A DNA stretch of 64,000 bases, taken from assembly GCA_002421905.1 (NCBI GenBank), contig DISK01000005.1:156434-220433 (forward strand). The letters are read 5' to 3'. The stretch comes from Micavibrio sp. UBA6212 (GTDB lineage: Bacteria > Pseudomonadota > Alphaproteobacteria > Micavibrionales > Micavibrionaceae). Positions 17,262 to 24,733 of this stretch are shown piece by piece. The notes beneath the pieces were generated by a model. It was not told the origin of the DNA. It saw only the letters and a list, made by a program, of their open reading frames with translations, and did no database searches. A program made the translations under genes and the position numbers. Numbering within the stretch: the stretch's first letter is position 1; the number at the start of each line of letters is the position of its first letter.

Positions 17262-18328
17262 TGGCATTAACCGATATTGGACTGGCAACGGGTCGTTGGA
17301 ATATACGCAATAAATCTATTGCTCTCATGGCTCTGTTTCCTGTGGTTGTCAGCATAGCCTCATACTGGCAGATTTATTTTGTGTACGTATTACTGCACCG
17401 TCAGGAAATGGCCTATACTGCGCACCCAAACTTCGGAGACCGCGTTGATGAGGTCTTTGCAATTTGCCTCCCCTTTATTCTTGGGTCGCTTGTTGCATGG
17501 TTTCTCTATTGTTTGAGACGACAAGACGATATTATCCAACATCTGTTTCGGGCCAATCTGATTGACCGACGCGATAACCCTGACCTTTATAATATGGTGG
17601 AAACGCTGGCTATCCAGTTGGGGCAACCCCTTCCCGAAATTTATCTGATTAAAACTTTTGCCCGCAATGCATTTGCCAGTACCTTGTCTGATGGAACAGA
17701 CCGGATTTATGTAACCACCGGTTTGCTGGAGGCTCTGGCCAAAGATGAGGTCGAGGCAGTTCTAGCCCATGAATATGGTCATATTTTAAGTGAAGATACG
17801 CGCTGGCTGGGACTATCTATTATCTTTACCAATATTTTCGGTGCATTGCCCGCCGCCGCAACAAAACATAATAAATTTGGTAACCTTGATGAGGGAAAAG
17901 TTGGTGAAGGGTTCAATATTTTTCTGCTGAACCTGATTTTTATACCTGTCTGGCTGGGATATGCTGTTGTGTCCTTGTTGCGATTATTCCTGATGTTCCA
18001 GCGGGAGTTTCACGCTGATCTTATGGCTGTCGAGATCACCAAAAATCCCGAGGCTTTGATGAGAGCCCTACAACGTATTCATAAAAGAGCCCGCATCCCC
18101 CATATCCCATCGGATGTGATGTTGTTATGCATTGACAATCCGCGCGGGGGATTTTTTGCCACCCACCCCCGTCTGTTCTACCGACTGCGCAAAATTGCCG
18201 GACTTAGTAATATGGAAATATCAATCGTGGAGGAATCCAGTATGGCTCCTATCCATAAGAGATTTACCAAGAATAAGCTTCTTGAACGCACCTTCCGCCC
18301 GTTCAAAGCCAAAAATCATGACGTGTAG
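17261..18328 (+). CDS. M48 family membrane metalloprotease (HtpX-like)
   Basis: Zinc endopeptidase of the integral membrane. The HEXXH site is HEYGH at residues 170-174 and the third zinc ligand is likely the glutamate in QREFHADLMA. Hydrophobic segments are near residues 20-45, 65-85, 180-200 and 215-240. The catalytic domain faces the cytosol by analogy with HtpX. It is cotranslated with lemA through a one-base overlap. The N-terminal part is longer than HtpX itself, so a general M48 call is safer than htpX. Confidence 0.9.
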   Translation: MALTDIGLATGRWNIRNKSIALMALFPVVVSIASYWQIYFVYVLLHRQEMAYTAHPNFGDRVDEVFAICLPFILGSLVAWFLYCLRRQDDIIQHLFRANLIDRRDNPDLYNMVETLAIQLGQPLPEIYLIKTFARNAFASTLSDGTDRIYVTTGLLEALAKDEVEAVLAHEYGHILSEDTRWLGLSIIFTNIFGALPAAATKHNKFGNLDEGKVGEGFNIFLLNLIFIPVWLGYAVVSLLRLFLMFQREFHADLMAVEITKNPEALMRALQRIHKRARIPHIPSDVMLLCIDNPRGGFFATHPRLFYRLRKIAGLSNMEISIVEESSMAPIHKRFTKNKLLERTFRPFKAKNHDV

Positions 18329-18409
18329 AAGCAGAGCCGGATTTAATCAGGTCGGAGCCAAAAGAATCTCTTGATTTATAAAGGGAAAGCTGTGTATAAC
18401 CCTCCGGTT

Positions 18410-18438
18410 CCCAATACGGGAGCCCGGTATGGGTTTTT
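18410..18438 (+). terminator. Hairpin with T-tract ahead of rpmI (terminator or leader)
   Basis: CCCAATACGGG-AG-CCCGGTATGGG followed by TTTTT. The stem needs bulges to pair fully. It can end transcription from the M48 gene, or lie within the rpmI-rplT leader as an attenuator. The 184-bp gap holds no infC. Confidence 0.45.
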
Positions 18439-18512
18439 GTCTGGCTAAAATCGGCTGCCTTTCAGAACTCGCATAAACCGGAAAATTTGAATTATTCAAT
18501 AAGGAGAAGAAA

Positions 18513-18761
18513 ATGCCGAAGATGAAGACCAAAAGCGCCGCTAAAAAGCGCTTCAAGGTGACGGGATCAGGTCAGGTTAAATTCAAACCTGCAAAAATGC
18601 GTCACATGCAAATGAACAAGCCTAAATCCATGAAACGTAAAGCTCGCGGAACTTCGATTCTGGCCGAGGTGGACGGGCGCATCATTCTTGAAAACTTCCT
18701 GCCATATACACGCGGCAAGAAAAAAACCAACCACAGCCCGGCTCCGGTCGCGGTTGAATAG
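18513..18761 (+). CDS. rpmI: 50S ribosomal protein L35
   Basis: Recognised from MPKMKTKSAAKKRFKVTGSG and the KMRHMQMNKPKSMKRKARG block. The product is 82 residues; L35 is usually about 65, so the tail KKKTNHSPAPVAVE is an extension. A strong AAGGAGAAG precedes the ATG. It is followed by rplT after 17 bases. infC, often just upstream, is not in this window. Confidence 0.96.
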   Translation: MPKMKTKSAAKKRFKVTGSGQVKFKPAKMRHMQMNKPKSMKRKARGTSILAEVDGRIILENFLPYTRGKKKTNHSPAPVAVE

Positions 18762-18778
18762 CGAAGGAGAGAGAAAAG

Positions 18779-19135
18779 ATGTCCCGCGTTAAAAAAGGTT
18801 CCCCACGTGCACACGCACGTCACGTCAAAGTTTTGAAACTGGCCAAAGGCTACCGTGGTCGTTCTCACAATTGCTACCGGATTGCTCTGGAGCGCGTTGA
18901 GAAAGCCCTGCGTTATGCTTACCGCGACCGCCGCAACAAGAAACGTGATTTCCGCGCTTTGTGGATTCAACGTATCAATGCAGCAGCCCGCGAACATGGT
19001 TTGACCTACTCCCGCTTCATGAACGCCGTTCATAGAGCTGGAATTGCAGTTGACCGCAAAGTGTTGGCAGAACTTGCTGTCAATGACGCTGCCGCTTTCA
19101 AGGCGATCGTTGATCAAGCTAAAAAAGCTGTTTAG
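18779..19135 (+). CDS. rplT: 50S ribosomal protein L20
   Basis: L20 binds 23S rRNA early in large-subunit assembly and in some bacteria represses its own operon. The 118-residue sequence is typical: MSRVKKGSPRAHARHVKVLK, AKGYRGRSHNCYRIALERVEKAL, YAYRDRRNKKRDFRALWIQR. A strong GAAGGAGAG precedes the ATG and a perfect terminator follows, so the operon ends here and does not read through to pheS. Confidence 0.97.
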   Translation: MSRVKKGSPRAHARHVKVLKLAKGYRGRSHNCYRIALERVEKALRYAYRDRRNKKRDFRALWIQRINAAAREHGLTYSRFMNAVHRAGIAVDRKVLAELAVNDAAAFKAIVDQAKKAV

Positions 19136-19165
19136 TTTTTTTATAAAATAATAGAAATATCAATA

Positions 19166-19190
19166 AAATGGCCCCGTTGCGGGCCATTTT
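19166..19190 (+). terminator. rpmI-rplT terminator
   Basis: Perfect 9-bp stem AAATGGCCC / GGGCCATTT with a 6-base loop and following T-tract. Confidence 0.88.
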
Positions 19191-19254
19191 CTTTAGATCT
19201 TTACAGTTCATTAAGGACAAACCTCTAGTCTTTGGGGTTAGAAAGTCCTATCCC

Positions 19255-21375
19255 ATGTCCCCCAGATTATTATTCACAGTCATTTTTCTATTAATCTGCC
19301 CCGTAACCGTGCGGGCAGAGCCATCTGATATTATCAGTTTGGGAGACCTGCCAGGGGGGTTCACAACATCTTCAGCCGTAGGTGTCAGTGGAGATGGATT
19401 GGTTGTTGCAGGATCAAGCAATAGCGCTTCCGGGTCAGAGGCCTTTATTTGGGACAGTGGGTCTGGGATGGTTGGGCTTGGGGATTTGCCGGGAGGATTT
19501 TTTTCCAGTTCGGCACTTGGAATAAGCAAAGACGGAACCACAATTGTGGGGTCGTCCTGGGCAGCTTCCGGTTTTATAAGTTATTATTGGACGTCAGGAA
19601 CAGGATTGGTAAATCTCGGGGATTTGCCGGGAGGATCAACGTTCAGCATCGCTAGGGCAGTTAGTGCTGATGGAAGTGTCATCATTGGTCAAGGGCAAAG
19701 TGCATCGGGAACAGAAGCCTATCGCTGGACATCTGGCACTGGAATGGTCGGGTTGGGTGATTTGGCGGGTGGATCTCAGCTTAGCAGTGCATATGGTGTA
19801 AGTGGTGATGGGACAACGGTCGTGGGATTTAGTAGCTCGGTTAATGGAACTGAGGCCTTTCTCTGGACATCGGGTAGCGGAATGGTTGGGCTAGGTGATC
19901 TGGCGGGCGGAGCATTCTCGAGTACTGCCGTAGCAGCAAATGTTGATGGTACTGTCATTGTTGGGCAAGGAACTTCTGCAAGTGGGAGTGAAGCCTTTCT
20001 CTGGACAGCGGGTACTGGAATGGTGGGGCTTGGAGATTTGCCAGGAGGCTCCTTTAATAGTACTGCAAGAGCGGTAAGCTCGGATGGAACCAGGGTCGTT
20101 GGTTTTGGAACAACAGCAGCCGGAACCTCTGCCTATATCTGGGATCAGGCGAATGGTATGCGGGAACTGGCAACAATTTTGACTGGACTGGGTGTTGATT
20201 TAACGGGTTGGACCCTTGTTCAGGCATACGGTATTAGCGACAATGGAGAGCGCGTGGTTGGGGAAGGAACATATCTTGGTAACACCTCAGCGTATCTGGC
20301 GATAATTTCCGATGCAATCGGTGGATTAACCACAGTAGATGACCTGACAACATCTTTGAGTGAAGCTCAAGTCGCGCATCAGCAAGCAACATCACAGATG
20401 GGGATCTACACATCGCGTGGGTTGTTTTTGGCAAGGAATGCGCTTTCATACTTTCCGAAGATTGTAACCCCTCGCCACCAAATTCAACAGCTTGCTTCTC
20501 CTGCTCAAGTCGAGCCTGCTGCAGGGGATGAAACTTATCTTGCCTACGACAACGGATATTTTGATCCCGGTAAATGGGCGTTTTATACGTTGGGGTCTTT
20601 CGCGATGGGGCAGGACAATAATCCGGACAGTCACTCCCTAGATGGGTCAGCGGGTGTTTTATACCGCGCAGATAAAAACTGGATTATTGGAGCTGGTGCC
20701 CTAACCGGTCAGACCAATATTGATTTGGGGAATGGTGGAAAAAATACTCTCGATTTATATGGCGGAGAAATTTTGTCGTCTTACCAGCATCCTTCCGGTG
20801 TGCAGTTGCACCTGATCGCTTTTGCATCCTATCTGACACTGGACAGTTCTCGTGGCTACCTGAATGGCGGAGGCCGGAGTTATTCCTATGGTGAAAGCGA
20901 AGGGTACGGATACGGCGCATCGGCACGACTGGGGTATGAAATGGATATTTTGCCCGAGCGGGGATTTACAGCAACGCCTTATATTGAAACAGAATATTCG
21001 AAAACGAAGCTGGATGGATATACAGAACAGCAAGGCCCGTTTCCTGCGAGCTATAGCGATCAAAGTGGTGAACGTGTAATTGGTCGTGCTGGGCTGGAAC
21101 TCTCCCATGATATTGGAGACACGGTAACGGTCAGAGGTCGTGCGGCCTATGCCCACAGATTACACGATGCAGAAGATACGGTTACTGCCAGCTCAACAGG
21201 CCTCACTATGACACTTTCCCCCAACAAGGTTGATAATAATTGGGTGGAAGGCGGCGTATCCCTTTTGTGGCAGGCAGATGACAATATCCATCTGTCGGCG
21301 GATCTCTCTGGTCGCACAGGTCGTACCGAAGATCCTTATGCCCGCGCAACCCTTGGTCTCTCGATGGGCTTCTAG
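19255..21375 (+). CDS. HAF-repeat autotransporter
   Basis: A surface protein of about 706 residues. The first in-frame ATG (19168) sits inside the rplT terminator; ATG 19255 gives a clean signal peptide (MSPRLLFTVIFLLICPVTVRA). Residues about 30-310 are six tandem 46-residue HAF repeats (GLGDLPGG... SADG..VVG.. AFxWT.G.GM). From about residue 440 to the end is an autotransporter beta-barrel of alternating strands ending in ARATLGLSMGF, with a terminal Phe as outer-membrane proteins have. The passenger is therefore a short, probably beta-propeller-like repeat domain displayed at the surface. The ligand is unknown. It splits the rplT-pheS neighbourhood, suggesting insertion. Confidence 0.88.
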   Translation: MSPRLLFTVIFLLICPVTVRAEPSDIISLGDLPGGFTTSSAVGVSGDGLVVAGSSNSASGSEAFIWDSGSGMVGLGDLPGGFFSSSALGISKDGTTIVGSSWAASGFISYYWTSGTGLVNLGDLPGGSTFSIARAVSADGSVIIGQGQSASGTEAYRWTSGTGMVGLGDLAGGSQLSSAYGVSGDGTTVVGFSSSVNGTEAFLWTSGSGMVGLGDLAGGAFSSTAVAANVDGTVIVGQGTSASGSEAFLWTAGTGMVGLGDLPGGSFNSTARAVSSDGTRVVGFGTTAAGTSAYIWDQANGMRELATILTGLGVDLTGWTLVQAYGISDNGERVVGEGTYLGNTSAYLAIISDAIGGLTTVDDLTTSLSEAQVAHQQATSQMGIYTSRGLFLARNALSYFPKIVTPRHQIQQLASPAQVEPAAGDETYLAYDNGYFDPGKWAFYTLGSFAMGQDNNPDSHSLDGSAGVLYRADKNWIIGAGALTGQTNIDLGNGGKNTLDLYGGEILSSYQHPSGVQLHLIAFASYLTLDSSRGYLNGGGRSYSYGESEGYGYGASARLGYEMDILPERGFTATPYIETEYSKTKLDGYTEQQGPFPASYSDQSGERVIGRAGLELSHDIGDTVTVRGRAAYAHRLHDAEDTVTASSTGLTMTLSPNKVDNNWVEGGVSLLWQADDNIHLSADLSGRTGRTEDPYARATLGLSMGF
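19345..20172 (+). repeat. Six 138-bp tandem repeats in the autotransporter gene
   Basis: The GAT/GAC codon of the GDLPGG/GDLAGG motif falls at 19345, 19483, 19621, 19759, 19897 and 20035: an exact 138-bp period (46 codons) with no indels. Repeats 2-6 are most alike at the DNA level. Copy number could vary between strains by recombination. Confidence 0.92.
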
Positions 21376-21461
21376 GGAATCTTTCCGTTCAGGAAATAAT
21401 AGATTTTTAGGCGCTCCGGTGATATTCAAAACATATTGTCATGTAAGAACCGGAGTCTGGA

Positions 21462-21746
21462 ATGTTTGTTGTCTTGTTGCATTATTTGAAGCCGATCGAG
21501 GAAGTGGAGCGGGTTGTCGTCCCTCATCGGGCTTATCTCGATCAATTATATAAAGATGGAGTTCTTCTGGCTTCCGGTCCACAAATCCCACGTACGGGTG
21601 GTGTATTGTTAGCCAAAGGCATGGACAAAGAGGATCTTTGGGAACTTCTGCACAAGGATCCTTTTTATACCGAAGGGATCGCGGACTATAAGCTGATCGA
21701 ATTTGACCCAATCAAACACAATGCCGTTTTGAAAGATATTTTGTAA
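21462..21746 (+). CDS. YciI-like protein
   Basis: Small (94 aa) dimeric alpha/beta protein of the YciI family. The pattern MFVVLLHYLKPIEEVERVVVPHRAYLDQLYKDG and SGPQIPRTGGVLLAK is typical, including the conserved His (PHRAYL) near residue 23. Enzymatic activity is not established for most members. GGAG lies 8 bases before the ATG. Its stop is immediately followed by the ATG of the HAD gene, so the two form an operon. Confidence 0.88.
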   Translation: MFVVLLHYLKPIEEVERVVVPHRAYLDQLYKDGVLLASGPQIPRTGGVLLAKGMDKEDLWELLHKDPFYTEGIADYKLIEFDPIKHNAVLKDIL

Positions 21747-22409
21747 ATGAAGTATAAGCTGGCGGTTTTTGACTGGAACGGGACGTTGATTGACGATTCT
21801 CCAGCCAATCTGGCCGGTGCCAATGCGACCTTCCGGGTTGCAGGCGTTCCAGAACTCACGATGGAACAATATCGGGAGACAATGGATTTTCCACTGATCC
21901 ATTTTTATAACCGCAATGGTGTTGATACGGACACCTATCTTAGAAATATCGACGTTTTCGGAGAGGCTTTTTTTAGTGAGTATCGCAAGGCTTCGGAACA
22001 CATGCCCTTACGAACCGGAGCAATAGAAATCCTTGATTATTTTCTGGAAGAGAACGTCACCTTGATGATTTTGAGCAATCATTTGCAAGAGCATCTCGAA
22101 GAGCAGATGGCGGCGCGCCATATCCACCATAAATTCAAGCATATTTCAGGGAACACGGTCTTTGATAAAAAAGAGATGACCAAGATGAATAAGCTGGAAC
22201 GCTTAAGATCCATAATGGACAAATATGGCTATGGGGCCGAAGAGTCTTTTATTATCGGGGACTCGCTAGAGGAGCCGGAAATAGCCAGAGCCATAGGCAT
22301 GACCGCTGTTTCAGTGACATGGGGTTGTTTTTCCCGCCCCAGACTGGAAGCAAGCGGGGCAGATCATGTGATTGACGAACTTGCTCATCTAAAGACAATC
22401 CTTCGCTAA
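21747..22409 (+). CDS. HAD-superfamily hydrolase (phosphoglycolate-phosphatase-like)
   Basis: A 220-residue haloacid-dehalogenase-type phosphatase. Motif I reads FDWNGTL (nucleophile D9; the usual second Asp is Asn11, a variant found in this subgroup). Motif II is the Ser of ILSNH, and motif IV is IIGDSLEEPEIA with the acidic pair. A helical cap lies between motifs I and II. Substrate is unknown. Coupled to the YciI-like gene without any gap. Confidence 0.87.
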   Translation: MKYKLAVFDWNGTLIDDSPANLAGANATFRVAGVPELTMEQYRETMDFPLIHFYNRNGVDTDTYLRNIDVFGEAFFSEYRKASEHMPLRTGAIEILDYFLEENVTLMILSNHLQEHLEEQMAARHIHHKFKHISGNTVFDKKEMTKMNKLERLRSIMDKYGYGAEESFIIGDSLEEPEIARAIGMTAVSVTWGCFSRPRLEASGADHVIDELAHLKTILR

Positions 22410-22482
22410 AACACCCTTGATATTAGTCATAATGTTAGATATAACATCAGACTGAAGATAATTAACAGGGAAATTATGTCTT

Positions 22483-23559
22483 ATGATTGTGTCTCTTAGC
22501 AAGGTCTTTTCGGCCAAATCTGTGCCAGCTGAATTCTCGAGATATGGAAGCAGTTCTTGGGAAATCCTGCTGTCCCTACTAAAAACAGCACCAAAGGGAG
22601 AGCACTCACCCTTCCCTGAACTGGAAAGGAACAATGTTGTATGGACCAGAATGTTGACAGATCCGGAGGCTCGCGATTCCGGGCAGGCCATCGCACACAT
22701 TATCTCTGATTTCACCCAAGCGTCAATTTGTCCTCCTGATATTATGATCCAGCCGCTGCTTCACGAATTTGAAAGAACGGTCGAAAATATGTCGCCAGCT
22801 CATTTGAAAAAGTCTTTGATCTCTCTGGCCTATCTTGCGATTTCACCTAGTGAAAAAGCCTTAAAATCTGTGGCATACAATGCGATAAAGAACGCGGATA
22901 AGTTTAACGGAACAACTTTGACCTATATGCTGCACGCCCTGACGGTGATGGATGCAGTGCAGGAACACCATCACGGTTCATCCCGTCCTCCTCTAAGTAA
23001 AGCTTATCAAGCTTTGGCAGAGCGGATCGATCGTAAAAACTTGCAGGAAAAAGCGCATATTAATATTTCTATCGACGCAGCGAGATGGTTTGGCCAGGAA
23101 ACAGATCTGAAATATCCCCCTGAAACAAATAGCAAATCTAATTTGGAAACTAAGATTAAAGATGCCTTGAGAAATGCCGGAGCTACGCCGCTTGAGCCAA
23201 CCTATATTCGCGAACTGGAACATCAGGTAGACCTACGCCACCAATATAAAGGCAGGATTTTCCATGTCGAATGTGATGGCCCCACACATACAGTGCAATC
23301 AGCTCAAGGGGGGCCGGCGCACTTGAACGGACAGACAATTTTACAAACAGGTTTGCTGCGCGAGCTCTTGCATAAGCCTTTGGTGCGCATCCCCTACACG
23401 ATCTTTAATGAAAATATGCGTAATACGGAATATTGGAAAGATTTACTTGAGCTGATCGGGGACTACAGGGGAAAGACATGCCTGTTTTTAAGCGGGAAAC
23501 AATCTCCTCAGCTTGAAATGATCGGAAGTGCAGATAGATTTGCAGCAAGTCCTACCTGA
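22483..23559 (+). CDS. RAP-domain protein with helical N-terminus (FASTK/OPR-like)
   Basis: Residues about 235-325 match the RAP pattern: VDLRHQYKGRIFHVECDGPTH, then HLNGQTILQTGLLRELLHKP and LVRIPYTIFNE. RAP domains have an endonuclease-like fold and occur in RNA-binding proteins of organelles (FASTK family, OPR proteins) and in some bacteria. Residues about 75-160 form helical hairpins (HLKKSLISLAYLAISPSEKALK, LTYMLHALTVMDAV) reminiscent of FASTK/OPR helical repeats. The acidic residues E(CDGP) and D are kept. It lies 77 bases before pheS on the same strand, among translation genes, so a role in RNA or ribosome metabolism is a reasonable inference. Confidence 0.72.
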   Translation: MIVSLSKVFSAKSVPAEFSRYGSSSWEILLSLLKTAPKGEHSPFPELERNNVVWTRMLTDPEARDSGQAIAHIISDFTQASICPPDIMIQPLLHEFERTVENMSPAHLKKSLISLAYLAISPSEKALKSVAYNAIKNADKFNGTTLTYMLHALTVMDAVQEHHHGSSRPPLSKAYQALAERIDRKNLQEKAHINISIDAARWFGQETDLKYPPETNSKSNLETKIKDALRNAGATPLEPTYIRELEHQVDLRHQYKGRIFHVECDGPTHTVQSAQGGPAHLNGQTILQTGLLRELLHKPLVRIPYTIFNENMRNTEYWKDLLELIGDYRGKTCLFLSGKQSPQLEMIGSADRFAASPT

Positions 23560-23636
23560 GTTCGGGCTAATCAAGGTTTAGACTTGCGATTTGGCTTAAA
23601 ATCTTGCAAGAATAGCCCTCTCAAAAGAGGGAAAGA

Positions 23637-24713
23637 ATGGATACATCTGCATTAAAAAACGAGTTGGTCGAGCTGGTTGAGGCCGCCAACGATATGGCAA
23701 CTCTTGAAAATGTCCGTGTGACGGCACTCGGGAAAAAGGGGCGCATCACAGACCTGATGAAAACATTGGGCACTATGTCCCCTGAAGAGCGGAAAACCGC
23801 TGGGGCAGAATTGAATTTGCTTAAAGATGAAATCGCCTCTTTGATTGAGAAGCAAGCGGGCCAGCTTAAAGTTCAGGAAATGGATGCGCGCTTAGCCGAA
23901 GAAACGCTCGACGTTACCTTATCCCCTCGTCCCGAACGTAAAGGCACCATCCACCCCATTTCCCAGACCATGGATGAGCTGGTCACGATTTTTGCCGATA
24001 TGGGATTTGAAGTGGCCGAAGGGCCTGATCTGGAAGATGATTTCCACAATTTCACGGCGCTCAATTTTCCGTTGGGGCATCCTGCGCGGGAAATGCACGA
24101 TACTTTTTATTTGCCCGATGATGAGCGCAAAGAAGGAGAAGCGCAAAAGAAATTACTGCGCACACATACCTCGACTGTACAAATCCGTTACATGCTGGAA
24201 AACAAGCCCCCGATCAAAATCATTTGTATGGGGCGCGTTTACCGGTCTGACTATGATATGACACACACACCGGTTTTCCACCAGATGGAAGGGTTGGTTA
24301 TTGATAAATCAACTCATATGGGACACCTCAAAGGGTGTCTGATGGATTTCGTCCGTAACTATTTTAAAATTGATGATTTGCCAGTGCGTTTCCGCCCGAG
24401 CTTTTTTCCATTTACTGAACCTAGCGCCGAGATGGACATTGGATGTTCCCGCAAAGATGGCGGCCTCAAGATCGGTGCAGGCGATTCATGGCTTGAAATT
24501 CTGGGATGCGGTATGGTGCACCCGAACGTCATCCGCAATTGCGGTCTTGATCCTGAAGAATATCAAGGCTTTGCTTTCGGAATGGGAATTGAGCGGATTG
24601 CCATGTTGAAATACGGTATCCCTGATCTTCGGACCTTCTTTGAATCGGATACAAGATGGCTAAGCCATTACGGATTTGATCCGCTTAACCGTCCGAACCG
24701 CGCCACCAAATAA
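23637..24713 (+). CDS. pheS: Phenylalanyl-tRNA synthetase alpha subunit
   Basis: Class-II aminoacyl-tRNA synthetase catalytic subunit of 358 residues. The N-terminal coiled coil (residues 1-90) includes TALGKKGRITDLMKTLG. Motif 2 is GRVYRSDYDMTHTPVFHQMEGLV and motif 3 is FGMGIERIAMLKYGIPDLR; FTEPSAEMDI binds phenylalanine. It is followed 20 bases later by pheT, the usual pair. No Phe-rich leader was seen upstream. Confidence 0.97.
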   Translation: MDTSALKNELVELVEAANDMATLENVRVTALGKKGRITDLMKTLGTMSPEERKTAGAELNLLKDEIASLIEKQAGQLKVQEMDARLAEETLDVTLSPRPERKGTIHPISQTMDELVTIFADMGFEVAEGPDLEDDFHNFTALNFPLGHPAREMHDTFYLPDDERKEGEAQKKLLRTHTSTVQIRYMLENKPPIKIICMGRVYRSDYDMTHTPVFHQMEGLVIDKSTHMGHLKGCLMDFVRNYFKIDDLPVRFRPSFFPFTEPSAEMDIGCSRKDGGLKIGAGDSWLEILGCGMVHPNVIRNCGLDPEEYQGFAFGMGIERIAMLKYGIPDLRTFFESDTRWLSHYGFDPLNRPNRATK

Positions 24714-24733
24714 TTTTATTAAAGAGAATAAAC

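Noticed and set aside
18347..18556. A leftward frame with a signal-peptide-like start (MKRFLAALLVFIFGIFF) before rpmI
   Set aside because: It overlaps the start of rpmI on the opposite strand and most of it lies in the rpmI leader. The hydrophobic run is probably chance.
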